A DNA stretch of 64,000 nt from Castor canadensis (lineage: Eukaryota > Chordata > Mammalia > Rodentia > Castoridae), in the NCBI RefSeq assembly GCF_047511655.1, contig NC_133398.1, positions 107,338,332-107,402,331 on the forward strand, given 5' to 3'. Below the pieces are notes generated by a model, which ran no database searches, was not told the origin of the DNA, and saw only the letters and a list, made by a program, of their open reading frames with translations. Below, one piece after another: positions 23,696 through 35,158 of this stretch (position 1 is its first letter; each line of letters opens with the position of its first letter). The translations under genes and the position numbers were made by a program.

Positions 23696-26600
23696 CCACC
23701 TAGGGAAACTCTGACAAAGCAGGCCAACATCATCTATTACATGGAGATGCAAGAATGGAGGAGTTGAAACCACAGCCTGCTACAGCCCACCAACCATCTA
23801 GGCAAAGTGTGGAAAGTCCTTCTCCAAACACTTTGCCACCATTGGCCTCCCTAGTTGCTCTGAATCAGTTCCCCCTGCCTTTGGTCTCACCACTATCTGT
23901 AGAACACCAAGAAGACAAGTCTGACTTGAAAAGAATTCCACAGAGTTCCATTCCAGTTCCCTCTTACCTGACATCCCTTGGCAATACCATTTCAGGCCTT
24001 GACCGCTGCAACCATCCCATTTCATTACTCTCTTGGTGGTGGGCAGCTGCCAAGGCCTTATATTTCCCAGCTTGGGCACATTCAAAATGCAACCAAGAAC
24101 GTCGGTCCCATCAACCAGCTGAACGCTCCTGGGGTAACACTATACCTTGGCAAATAGAGGCTGGGGTGCTCTCCATAAAACCCAATGTTCAGAAGCTTTT
24201 GGAGACACTGATCAGAAAAAGAGTGGAACTAAAACTATGGGAGGAAAAAGAAAAAAAAAGGGTTGTTTATCAAACCAATGAGCCCAGACTACCCCCTGCA
24301 CTTTCTAGGCAAGATATTGAAGTCACAGAACAAAAAAGAGGGCTCCACACCAGACCCCTTTTGGAATACAAAAGTGAAATCACAGAAGTTTCACAGTTCT
24401 CCTCAGCAGCTTTCTTACTCCAAAGACCTGGGGGACCTTGTGCAGGAGAAATGCAACCAGCTTTTCTGGGGTCTTCCTTCTCTACATAGCGAGTCCCTGG
24501 TGGCTACTGCCTGGGTCCATAAGAGGTCTACCTCTGCCCAACCTGAAGCTGTTGTACTCAACAGAGTCTCTAACTCTTTCCCAGTCCAACTTCAAGCTAA
24601 AGGACCTCCACAGCTTTTCCAGACCGAGCACCTACCTCAGGATGTGGCCCAGTCCCAACGTTCGACACAAAGCTTGTCCCAATCACTGGGACAGGTCAAC
24701 TCCAAGGCCAACCTTCTGCATTCTTCCCCAAACCAACCACTTTCTTCTCCATCACAGATTAGTTCATGGTCAATAAACTGTCCTACATCCCAGCACATGG
24801 CACAGACCTTCGTTCCAAATGAAGATCAGAATCTGGAATGGCCCTGGCAGAAGCAACTGAAATGGAGGAAGATTTTAGCTTCAAAATTCCAAAAATCTCA
24901 GGAAGCCGTTAACCAGTCCACTCACAACCTTCCTCAGGGCAGCCAGGACACCCACACAATCAAGTCAACCTCCATCCTTCCTGGGGATTCTCCTAGTCCC
25001 GAGCTCCAAGAGCACAAGGTGGAACAACAGAGTCAAGACAGATTCATCAGAGATGAACAGCAGCACTTTCCTCCTATCAGATTCCCAGTATCCCAGGAGC
25101 TGATGCAGCCTAAGGACAAATTCCCAGAGAAGTGTCAGTACCAGGCAAAGGACAAGCATGGATCCTCTCAGCCCACCCAGCCCTCTGTACTCTCTTGTGT
25201 GAGGAACAAGTGTGTGGAGAAGGTGGGGTCCAGGTGTTCTGGAAGAACTCAGAAGTCTCTAGAAATGCTCAAACTAGATGACACAAGCAAAGGTCTAGAG
25301 CAAGACCTGAGGAAGGGTCTAGAAGATCTACCCTGTAGTTCAGGAAGCTCTTTACTGAAAGGTGTGAATGACGATTCTGAAAGCTATTTGATGAGGCCCA
25401 GGAAGTATCACTCAGGCACTAACTTATCTATAAAACCAGACAAAGAACACCTGAAAAAAACCATGCAAGAATATGTACTCAGGAAGCTGGAACAAATTGA
25501 GAAAGGCATGATCCCTTTGTGTGTGCGGCAATCCTGGCTTGCTGCCAGCCATGCTTTTCCAAAGTCCAGTAACCCAGAAAAACCCATAAATCAGGTATCC
25601 TGTAAGGGTTGGACTTTCAGGGTGAACACATCTCAGGAGCTTTCCTTTCTTGATCCCAAAAGTTGCCTGACACTAGAAACACATATCATAAGGTACCAGA
25701 TGAGGCAGAGATGGGATTCATACATGCAGGCCCTTGAGCCAGTGAAGGACAACTTAAGTGAGGCTCCAGCCTCGCCCCTTTCACAGTCTGCTATTCCTTC
25801 TTCAGCTGACTACATTGCCAGTTATCTGGAAGAACATCCTCAGAGGAGTCTAAGAGAGAAGGCAATAAGAAAAATGGCAGTTGCTACCCTGCAGAGTCCA
25901 TTCTCTGCTCATGCACATGCAGAGCTGCAAAGGATACAGACAGGGGTCCAGTCTTGTGGCAGTGGTGGACTGGCAGAGGTCCACCAATCTGTACAGGAGG
26001 GAAGCACTCCCTTTCAGCCCAGGACCTACAATCTCCTAAGAGGAACCAAAAAGAGCAGTACTGTCCTGGACACCAGCAGAGGCAATGTCAAGCCAAGTCC
26101 AAGCCCAGAGGTGGCCAGGCATGAACTGCAGGAGGAGAGTATGAGCAGGACCTCAGGTGATCCCAGCCTGAGTGTGACATCCAAGAAGGTCAAAGTAGTG
26201 TCCCAACCTTCAAAAGTCAAAAAGACCATGGAGAAAGTGCAGGTGGAGAAGGAAATACACCCTTCATGGGAAGTATCCATGGAAGCCAGCATGATGGCAA
26301 ACGTTCAAACCATTAATTCCAATCTTAACAGTTCAGAGTCTCTGAGGACCAGTAAAAGCCCCTCCCATTCTAGGATTTCTATTTTGCAGGACCCTGTAGA
26401 TGTAGACCTGAAGGCTCAGGTAGGCTGTGAGGCTGGCAGTCATCCAGACTACCACTCTAACATGCTCCCTACCACAGACAGCCTTCCTTCTCAGGCCTCT
26501 ATGTCCAGTTACCAGTGCATGTCCAGAAGCAACAAGACATCTTCCCAGGGTCCATGTGACCTCTTCCTGAGGGACTGGGTAAGTCAGGACAGGCAGGAAC

Positions 26601-27217
26601 CCAGGGTCAGCGGAGTTAAGGTTCCAGTAAGTAATAACAAAATGATGTTTGGTCACCCTGATGAGAGAGAGAGCTGTGGGTGGCCCAGACCAGGAGAGCA
26701 GGATAAAAAGCCTACAGGGCTGAGGCCCAACCAAACTGTTGGGCTGAGCCACCTTGAAAAGGTCAGTGCAATAAGCACCATTTGGAGCAAGTCCTCCCCA
26801 TGCCCTCCAGAGAGGGGACAGATTTCTCCAAAAAGGGGAGAAGTCAAGAGAAAGATGAAGCACTTTCTGCAATATCATGATGCCAATTCCAAAAGCAAAG
26901 TGCATGAAGACTTCCTGCTAAAAGTTGATTACCCATCGGCCACTACCCAGAACCGAGGGTCAGTCAAATGCAGTGGGACAGCTAAAGCCCAGGCAATTAC
27001 AACTGTTGTCGGACAGATCCTGGTGGACAAACTTGGGCTTCAGAATAGAAGTAGCAAATCACACTTGCACTGGTATAAAGAGGATCCCCAGGCCCAGCTA
27101 GCAGACACTACTTCCCCAACCATCCCCTATCATCATAAGTCAAGTGGGGCAGTGGCCTCAGGACACTTTCAACATTACCCAACATGCTGTCTTCAAAAAG
27201 GTGTTCTGTTTGGTTAA
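23696..27217 (+). CDS. SPATA31 gene 1, exon 4 (main coding exon, two frameshifts)
   Basis: The acceptor 'ctcctatag' ends at 23695. With exon 3 the first codons read S-H-L-G-K-L and then TGA (23712-23714). Shifting by one base opens the frame from 23704 through about 24250 (…RKRVELKLWEEKEKK). At the A9 run 24251-24259 the family-like reading moves one frame on (LFIKPMSPDYPLHFL…). It then stays open to TAA at 27215-27217, 984 codons from 24263. The protein is Ser/Pro/Gln-rich and probably largely disordered. Landmarks are QLFWGLPSLHSESL at residues about 66-79 of that frame, the ETHIIRYQMRQRW block near 25676-25715, and MKHFLQY near 26855-26875. The last is equivalent to the KxFLQW motif of gene 2. 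No enzyme motif is seen. Confidence 0.8.
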
Positions 27218-27311
27218 GATCACGTTTCTCACGACTTTCCTGAGGATTTTCTCATGTGAGAGGTCCTCTATTTCCTACTGACCTCATTTTACCAATCTTG
27301 TATATCTTCCT

Positions 27312-27317
27312 AATAAA
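27312..27317 (+). terminator. Poly(A) signal AATAAA of SPATA31 gene 1
   Basis: A canonical AATAAA lies about 95 bases after the stop codon, in 'cctaataaattatg'. The spacing gives a short 3' UTR, as in gene 2. Confidence 0.7.
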
Positions 27318-27329
27318 TTATGTTATATC

Positions 27330-28255
27330 ACATCACAGGAATGAGCTTCTGTCTGCGCTCTGCTAGGCTTAGGGAAATGTCACCATCTGGTCTCCTACGA
27401 GATCTTTTAAGGGAATGGGGCATGCACATAGGGAGAGGACTGTGGAATCGAGGAATCACCCTCACCTGAAGTTCCCTTTTTGCATCTTAAGTTTCCATCA
27501 TTTGGTCACTACAGAAACAAACCATAGAAAGAATTTAGGATTTGTCAGGATGAGTCAACCCAGGAAAACCCCACTCCAGGGTCTGGCTCATCCTTTCTTT
27601 TCCCTCACTCCTCCTCTTTGTGCAGCTCTAGTGGTGGCTGTACAGAGGCAAAAGAGGGTCACATAGCTTCACATGTCACAAAGGAGGAGCAGGAATGCTG
27701 AGGGTATAGTGTGGCAATCCTGACTTCAGAGGCAGAGGAATTGTGATGGATTTCCTGGTGAGGTGAAGAAAAAGGATGTTCTGGGAGCTCCTGCAATTCC
27801 CAATGGAGGCTGAGATGGTGATGGCCCTTCAACTCCCTCTTAGCTCATACTGGATGTCATGACAGTGTCATACCATCAACTTTGTCTTCCTCTCTCTGTA
27901 AAGCAGTAGCATCTTTGTCTGTGTAGGATTGGAATCCATAGGACAGTTGCTGAGGTACATGTTACCCTATCCACTGTCACCTGCCTTTCCCTCTGAGCAG
28001 ACCTTTCTATACAGTAAATATCACACGGTGAACAAAGAGAAATATGGGAAAATTACAAAGGCTGGAGTCAAGGAAGGAGGCAGAGGGTCATGCAAGTGCC
28101 ATGAGGGTTGCCATGGACAAAAAGCTCCTGCCCTCCCACCCTGGAGTCAGGAGACCACAGGGACTAAGCTACTGACCAAGGCCCCTCCCCAAGGCCCGCT
28201 GCTCTGACTTCCAGACCACAGGCCTCAAGAAGCCCTTTAGCTCCAACACAGACTA
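27330..28255. other. Intergenic, no gene seen
   Basis: Open frames near 27415-27666 and 27929-28207 have no recognisable family or splice context. The base composition is more GC-rich than the flanks but shows no clear exon. Confidence 0.4.
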
Positions 28256-28267
28256 GAGAGAACACAG

Positions 28268-28273
28268 TTTATT
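28268..28273 (-). terminator. Candidate antisense poly(A) signal
   Basis: TTTATT on the + strand is AATAAA on the minus strand, inside minus-strand 'gcttcaataaactgtgttc'. The context resembles a real 3' end, but I could not identify an upstream minus-strand coding exon, so this is only a candidate. Confidence 0.25.
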
Positions 28274-28943
28274 GAAGCAGGGAGGAATTTCTTCATAGGA
28301 TTTAATAAACATACACGTCATCACCTCTTCAATTCCAGAAAGGAGGAGTTGACAACTAGTGGAAGAACCAGGTCTACGGAACTCTGGCTGTGACTCAAAG
28401 CCTGGTGACCTTTACATGTGCACATAGCTCCCGTACTCTTCCCAGGGAGAGGTGAGAACCTATGAAGACCATTGGGCTTGCCTGGGGTGGCCCAGAAACT
28501 CTTTCTTGGATCCTAGCTTTTGTTTGCCCTAGACCATCATGGGAAGAGGCATCCGACAGGATTAGTCCACACAAGGGTAAGTGACTTGTTCAATATTTCC
28601 AAGCATCCAGTATTACTGGCAGGGCAGGAATGTCCCTGCTGGGCTTCATTCAGGTTCTGGCCCAGTTTCCTCATCACAGGGCTAGTCCATGAGGGAAGCA
28701 GGGTGGGGTCAAAGCAGGGAGAGGAGCAGCCAGACCTCCACATCCTCCTATGTTGTGTCCCATACACGGTCACAGCTCAAGGGGCCTCATTTATTACCTT
28801 GTGCAGAGGTCTGTGCCAGGAAGTAACTCTGAGGCAGATGACATGGGATGGCTCACCTTCCTTCCCTGTCAGAACCTTATATGTGGGATTGGGTAGCCCC
28901 TTAGGGTATAGGTGTGGGCCTTATGGGCCTCTCCTGATGACAG

Positions 28944-28951
28944 TGACGTAA
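28944..28951. promoter_or_regulatory. CRE-like site TGACGTAA
   Basis: This is a cAMP-response-element-like octamer (TGACGTAA versus TGACGTCA) in a GC-moderate stretch. CREM-tau acts on such sites in spermatid promoters. A single 8-mer is weak evidence. Confidence 0.25.
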
Positions 28952-28994
28952 AGGGTGGGCCCATCAGCAAGAGCAGAGCCACTCAGCTGTGACT

Positions 28995-29585
28995 GCTGAG
29001 TGATTCTGAATGAGGACCGCACACAGAAACCTCCTCTGGAGACAATACAGAGAAATCTCAATGACACACACAGACCTTGAAGAGATTTCCCAGAGACCTC
29101 ACACAGATCCGTTCCCAGAGAAGTCCTCCAAAAAAAAAAAAAGGTCTACACAGAGAGCACAGAGAGCATGTACAGACCTCACAAAGAGACTTACACAGCC
29201 ACAGCATGGACTGTCCTCCCCCAGAAGGCACACATGGCCATGAGAATGGCTCAGTGACCTTATTATGGAGAAGCCTCTTATACAGAAACCTTCCAGAGAT
29301 ATTATAGACTTTGCAAAGAGTTCACACAAAATTCACCCAGAGACAACACACAGATACTAGTCCCTGTCCCACAGAGTCCTGAGAGAATCCTCTTCAGACT
29401 TCCAACAGCATCTCCCAGACTTACACAAACCTCACAGTCTTTAAAGGGAATTCCTCCTATGGAGATCATAGAAATAGTACAAGGAAACATTTCACTGCAA
29501 CAGAGATTTCACTTTGATCCAGGGATTCCATACAGAAAAGACACCAGATACCCCACAGAAATCCCACAGAAAGCCCCACACCCAT
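28995..29585. repeat. Degenerate CACAGA-type tandem tract
   Basis: Words such as cacacagaaacc, cacacagacctt, cagagacctcacacag, acacagagagcac and cagacctcacaaagagac recur for almost 600 bp with irregular 13-20 bp spacing and an A12 run near 29131. The length of open frames here is a by-product of the repeat. Confidence 0.5.
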
Positions 29586-29982
29586 TCCTCCTTGTACCTC
29601 CAGCTGGGCACTGTTTCCAGAACCCTGGACCCTCAGACATTGTCCACATGGCTCCCAAATGAGGTTCTCTGCTTAGGCAGAAGCTCAGCAAGTTTTGTTG
29701 TTTTGCCTTTGAACAGAAGAATTACACATTCCAAGTGTAGACCAAGGGTAGACCTACAAAATTGTTTCCTAGCAAGTAGGAGAGTGAGTCATAATGTCCT
29801 CATATTTATTTACATTTTAATTATTATAAACATAATCTCCTTTATATATGTAAAAGTCTCAATACTTTAGTGAACCTAGCTTAAACCAATAGAATAATTA
29901 TAATACTTCATTTTTTAATAAAACGGTAGGAAATGCAGAATTTCCTAAGACTCAGGCAGGGATATTCATTTTAGGCCCTAAA

Positions 29983-30167
29983 AAGGACACACCTGTTATC
30001 CTAGCTATTCAGGAGGCAGAAATCAGGGGGATCATGGTTTGAGGCCAGCCCCAGACAAGTAGTTCACAAGCCCCTATCTCAAATAAAACCATCACACAAA
30101 AGGGTTGGTGAAATGGCTCAAGTTGTAGGCCCTGAGTTCAAACCTCAGTACCTCACAAAAAAGAGGA
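29983..30167 (+). repeat. Composite B1-like + ID SINE
   Basis: B1 half: 'atcctagctattcaggaggc' and 'gaggccagccccagac'. ID half: 'ggttggtgaaatggctcaag', 'gccctgagttcaaacctc', then an A-rich tail. The ID half lacks the usual middle (the 'agagcgcctgcctagcaag' block), an internal deletion. Confidence 0.75.
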
Positions 30168-30305
30168 CCTATTGCTTCAATACGTTTGAAATTTTTCAAA
30201 ATAGATCACTCAATCCATTTTTGAGATACATGAAACTACCAGATAGGATCTTTGAAACATATGAATTGAAGATAGAATATGTTTAATCAACATTTGTATT
30301 AAGAT

Positions 30306-33182
30306 AAGCCAGAGCCTGATAGATTCACGGCTGAATTTTACCAAACCTTTAAGCAAGAACTAATACCAATACTCCTCAAACTTTTCTAGGATCAGAAAGG
30401 GAAGGAACATTACCAAACCCATCCTATGATGGGTTTGCATTACTCTCATTCCAAAACCCAATAAAGATACAACCGAAAAAGAAAATCATAGACAAATATC
30501 TTTAATGAACATAGAAGCAAAGATTCTCAACAAAATACTGGCAAATAGAATTCAACAACACATTAAAAAGATCATACAACATGGCCAAGTAGGTTTCATT
30601 TTAGAGATGCAAGGATGGTTTAACATATGTGAATCTATAAATATAATACTAGATATAAACAGGAGCAAGGAAAAAAAGCCATATGATCACCTCAATAGAT
30701 GCAGAAAAAAGCCTTCAACATAATTCAACACCCTTTCATGACAAAAAGCTCTGAAGAAACTAGGAATAGAAGGAATGTTCCTCAACATAATAAAGGATAT
30801 ATACAACAAACCTACAGCCAACATGATACTAAATGGAGAACAACTGAAACCACTCCTGATAAAGTCAGGAATGAGATAGGGAGGACTGCTTTCCCCAATC
30901 CTATTCAGTGTAGTTTTAGATATCTAGCCAGAGCAATAAGACAAGAGCAAGAAATAAAAGGGATTGAAATAGGGAAGGAAGAAGTCACACCATCCCTATT
31001 TGAAAATGACATGATCCTATATCTAAAAGACCCTAAGAACTCTACCAAAAAGTGATTAGAAATCATAAAATCTTTTATCAAAATTCACATACAGAAATCA
31101 GTAGCCTTCCTATATACACCAATAATGAACAGACTGAGAACCATATCAGGGAAATCACCCCATTTACCATAGCCTCAAAAATAACAAAGTACATTAGACT
31201 AAGTTTAACAAAGGAAACCAAACGCCTTTTCAATTAAAACTATAAATGACTGAAGACAGAGATCGAAGAAGATATCAGAAGATGGAAAGATTTCCCATGT
31301 TTGTGAAGCACTAGAATCAACATTGTGAAAATGCCCATACAACCAAAAGCAATCTACATGTTCAGTTCAATGACTATCAAAGTTCCAATGACATTTTGCA
31401 CAGAAATAGAAAGAAATCAGTCCTGAAATACATGTGGAAACACAAAAGACCTCACATAGCCAAAGCAATTCTGAGCAAAATGTCCAATGCTGGATGTATC
31501 ACAATACCTGCCATCAAACTATAATACAGAGCCTAAAGGTACTGTAAAATAGGTCTTGGCACAAAAACAGACAGGAAGATCAAGGGATTAGAATAGAAGA
31601 CCCAGACATAAGCCAATGCATCTACAGCCAACTGATCTTCGACAAAGGAGCCCAAAATACACGATGGAGAAAAACAGCCTTTTCTATACATGTTTCTACA
31701 TGTAGAAAACTGAAACTAGATCCCTGTGTTTCACCATATACCAAAATCAACTCAAAGTGAATCAAACACCTTAATGTAAGGCCTGAAACTGAAACAACTC
31801 AAAGAAGTAGTAGGAAATAAAATGGAACAAAGAGGTATAGGGAGCAACTTCTTAAGTAGAACCCAAAAGGCTTAGGAGCTAAGACTGAGCACATGGGACT
31901 TCATCAGACTAAAGAGCATCTGCACAGGAAAAGAAACAGTCACTAGACTCAAGAGACAGCCCACAGAATGGGAGAAAATCTCTGCCAGCTACGTGTCCAA
32001 TAAGGGACTAATATCAGAATCTACAGGGAACTCAAAAAACTCAACCCCCAGAGAATCAACATCTAACTGAAGAAATGGTCACATGAAGTAAACAGGGATT
32101 TCTCAAATGAAGAGGTACAAATGGCCAGTAAATACACAAAGAAGTGTCTAACTTCCCTGGTCTTAAAAGAGATGCAAATCAAAACCACACTCAGATTTCA
32201 CCTCACCCCAGTTAGAATGGCCACGTTCAAGGGCAATAGCAACAACAAATGCTGGTGAGGATGCGGTGAAACAGAAACCCTTATATACTGCTGGTGGGAA
32301 AGCATATTAGCACAACTACTATGGAGAGCAGTATGGAGATTCCTCAAAAAGCTAGAGATGGAACTGCCATATGATCCAGTGATACCACTCCTTGGCATCT
32401 ACCCCAAAGAACATAAGTCAGGATACAATAGACCCATGTTCACTGCAGCACTATTCCCGTTAGCCAAGCTATGGAAACAACTGATGAATGGATCAAGAAT
32501 TTGTGGTATATTTACACAATGGAGTTTTACTCGGCCATAAGGAACAATGACATGGTTTGGAGGTAAATGGATACAATTGGAGGACATCATGTTATGTGAA
32601 TTAAGTCAGACTCAGAAAGGATAGATCCAGAAGGTAAACATACACACAAAACAAGCATACACAAACTCATATGTAGAACACATTAGTAGTAGTGTAACTA
32701 CTCCATGGAACTTGAGGGAAAGGAAAAAGAGAATAGAGAATCAGTAATATCGTAAAACATAGCATCTGTGAAGGTAGAGGTTGCAAGGATGTGCACTGAA
32801 AGCTGTTGAAACAGAGGGGCTGGGAGGTAAAGGGGGAAGAGATAGCAATGTAAGGGGTTGAACAGACCAAAATAAAGTACATCTGCAGCAGGGATTCATA
32901 GAGAAACCCCTTTGAACATCAACTTAAATATTAATAATGTACAGCGGGGGAGGTACTAGTGGGAGGGGGAGGGTGAATGAAGGAGATTAAGATGAGGGTA
33001 TATGGTTGATGGACTTCATATACTCACATGAAATAGGACTTATATGAGTAGCAGGGAGGGCTGTTGAGGGGGAGAGAGGAAGGGTATGATTTAACCATTG
33101 TACAATATAAGACAGATTGGAACTGTCACTCTGAATCCTCCCCATAATGAATATATCCTAATAAAACATTTTTATTAAAAAA
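30306..33182 (+). mobile_element. 5'-truncated LINE-1 (about 2.9 kb)
   Basis: It starts inside the ORF2 reverse-transcriptase region ('cctgatagattcacggctga', 'acattaaaaagatcatacaa'). It runs through the ORF2 C-terminal part ('actgccatatgatccagtga', 'gcagcactattcccgttagc') and a G-rich 3' UTR to an A-rich end (33165-33182). The ORF2 frame is broken many times; residual open pieces sit at 30505-31237 in different frames. It is a dead copy. Confidence 0.9.
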
Positions 33183-33769
33183 AGATCAAGTTATCAGAGA
33201 GAGGAGGAGAGCTGTGTCTAAGGCAGGGTATCTCTTCCTTTAAAATTGCCAGGAAACTCTGTCTGGCTTGGAGCCCATCTTGCCCCACCACAGGAAATTA
33301 AGTAAGAGTGTTTGGCTCTGGTGACAAATGCAGGGCTTTGGGGTATTGGAAAGTTACAGGAAATTAGCAGACAGGACAGCTCACTTGGCAATAAAGTTTA
33401 GAAAAAAAGGTGTAGAACAGGGCTAAGAAGCAGGATTTAAGGTTTTTTTTTTAACCTGAGAGCAAATGCTTGAATAACAGATGATAGATGGTTTTTGGAC
33501 ATAGCAGGGTGATTATATAGAACAAATATTCTCACGTGGTTTTCACGCAAGACAGTCTTAGAAAAGGATCACAGTTACATATCCCACATGAATAATAGGT
33601 GAGTCTAGATTCTTTCCTGGGGCTCTGACACTTGTAGGTCACAACCCTGCCACCAGGGTCTAAGGCAATCCATTCCTTAATATACCATATCTGAGGCAGG
33701 TTAATGATAAAAAAGATGGAGACTCTTAAACATGTATGACTTACAATACTATATTTCAGGCTGAACATT

Positions 33770-34115
33770 TTCTTTCTGAACCTCCTTTTCAATTTCAAAT
33801 ATGCGCGAAGTGAAACCCCCTAGCCCTGGTAAAGCCCAAACTCCTGTCCACTCCCTGATGATTGGACTGCCCAGGCTTTCTCCCCTCCCATCAGCTAGCA
33901 CAGGGTTAAAAATGCCTTGAAAACAGAGAGAGCACTGTCTCTGCTTCAGGCTCCCACCTGGCTCACCATGGCCTTTTGTAACTCCTTTCCCTAACATTTA
34001 ATAAACTTTTATGATCACCCCCACTATGTCTACATATCCTGCCGGCCTGGATGCATCCGCATAGGATATACGAATATGAAATTTTCTGTTTACCAGCAAC
34101 TGTGACATATCCCTC
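33770..34115 (+). repeat. Possible solo LTR-like sequence
   Basis: GC-rich 'gcgcgaagtgaaaccccc', a TTAAAAA box near 33904, a 'gagagagcactgtctctgct' inverted word and AATAAA near 33998 in 'catttaataaacttttatg' together look like U3-R of an old LTR. No terminal TG/CA pair or internal region was found, so the call is weak. Confidence 0.3.
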
Positions 34116-34914
34116 CCCCTACTTTGAAAAAAAAATCACACAAATGTTATGAAATTGTAGAAGTGGACTGGGAAGTCTGTATTTTAGATAGAGTTACAAG
34201 TGAGGTCAAACTAATGAAAGATTGAAATGAAAGGAGGAAATGACTCCTAGATATGAAAATAATACATGATTTGCCAAAGAATATGTGTATATGCACATGG
34301 AACATTAGCCAAAAGTCTGTAGAATTCAAGCTTCATTAACTTCAAAAAAATAAATGTTAAAGACTTATACCCAAGAATGCTTAAAGTTTTAATTATGTGC
34401 ATTTTAGTTTTGTGATTTGAGTCATTCCCTCTGATTAAAGACATCAATCAGTAATCATTAGTTTACTCTTTAACATTAACAAAACTAAAGAAGTGAAAAC
34501 TATTAAGTTTTACATGTGAGTTAAGTGAAAAATATTAACTTTTACATGTGAGTTAGTGAACGGGAAAAAGATTCTGTAGATAAGACGTACTTTTGTGCCC
34601 CTGAGAGCTTAAGTGTTTGGGTGAAAGAGAAATTTCCGGGCAGTTGTCAGATGTTCAACGCACTGGAATTGGCTGGGTCCAAGCCAAGCACTCTGAACTA
34701 TAAAGGTAGCTCAGGTAAAGATCTTGGTCACAGAGGGAATGAACAGAAAGGTTCTCTAGGATAACTACATGAGATGGGGAAAGGGTGGCACTGGAAAATG
34801 GAGCAGCAGGGCTGGGCAGAAGGCTCTGCTGTGCTGGTGGGTGGGGGAGGGGCTCTTCAGACTATCCCCTTTTGTGGGCCTCCCATGCTTTGTGATGTAG
34901 GCTGCAGACCTGGG

Positions 34915-34920
34915 TATATA
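34915..34920 (+). promoter_or_regulatory. TATA-like box of SPATA31 gene 2
   Basis: TATATA lies in 'cctgggtatatagccaag', 59 bases before the ATG at 34979. Transcription from about 34945 would leave a leader of about 35 nt. The upstream 'ggtgggggaggggctcttc' and 'ttttgtg' words have counterparts before gene 1 (about 21760-21825), which supports a shared promoter. Confidence 0.5.
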
Positions 34921-34978
34921 GCCAAGCCCACACCCCACTCAGAACTCAGTTGCCTCAGGCAGCAGTGCGATTCAGATT

Positions 34979-35158
34979 ATGGAGAGTATCTCTTTTCTGA
35001 AGAGCCACATAGAGCTATGGCTGAAATATAGCTCAGCTTTCTTGGATATTGACCCCAAGTGCACCTTTCTTAGTGCCTTGGGGTTGCTACTTCTGTACCT
35101 GTGTTACAGATTATCGAAACCAACTTTACCAACCCACGCCAAAAAGAACATCCGAAAG
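34979..35158 (+). CDS. SPATA31 gene 2, exon 1 (N-terminal membrane segment)
   Basis: Sixty codons start MESISFLKSH. The start is supported by the shared leader word 'tgcgattcagatt' immediately upstream. Residues about 28-45 (CTFLSALGLLLLYLCYRL) form a membrane segment, followed by KPTLPTHAKKNIRK. The exon ends AAG|GTAAGA in phase 0. It is intact. Confidence 0.85.

Larger units (their letters stand above)
21924..27217 (+). pseudogene. SPATA31 family gene 1, four exons, frame-disrupted (SPATA31D/A-like)
   Basis: SPATA31 (FAM75) proteins are rodent- and primate-expanded, testis-expressed proteins needed for spermatogenesis. Their biochemical activity is not known. The gene reads as exon 1 21924-22109, exon 2 22812-22863, exon 3 23387-23447 and exon 4 23696-27217, with GT/AG borders and phases 0, 1 and 2. 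The predicted length is about 1,270 residues, near the 1,350-1,580 I recall for human SPATA31A/D. The conserved core motif QLFWGLPSLHSESL and the C-terminal ending 'HYPTCCLQKGVLFG' fit the family. Exon 4 needs two single-base shifts to stay open: one just after the acceptor (about 23707-23714) and one at the A9 run 24251-24259. Either the gene is a young pseudogene or these are assembly errors. The subgroup (D versus A) is a guess. Confidence 0.8.

Noticed and set aside
26333-26905. 190-codon minus-strand frame inside SPATA31 gene 1 exon 4
   Set aside because: It is a shadow of the plus-strand coding sequence, with no start context or homology of its own.
28995-29585. CRISPR-like array
   Set aside because: The recurrences are degenerate with irregular spacing and no constant repeat/unique spacer pattern, and the DNA is mammalian.
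30505-31237. Three plus-strand frames as genes
   Set aside because: They are broken pieces of L1 ORF2 reverse transcriptase in different frames.
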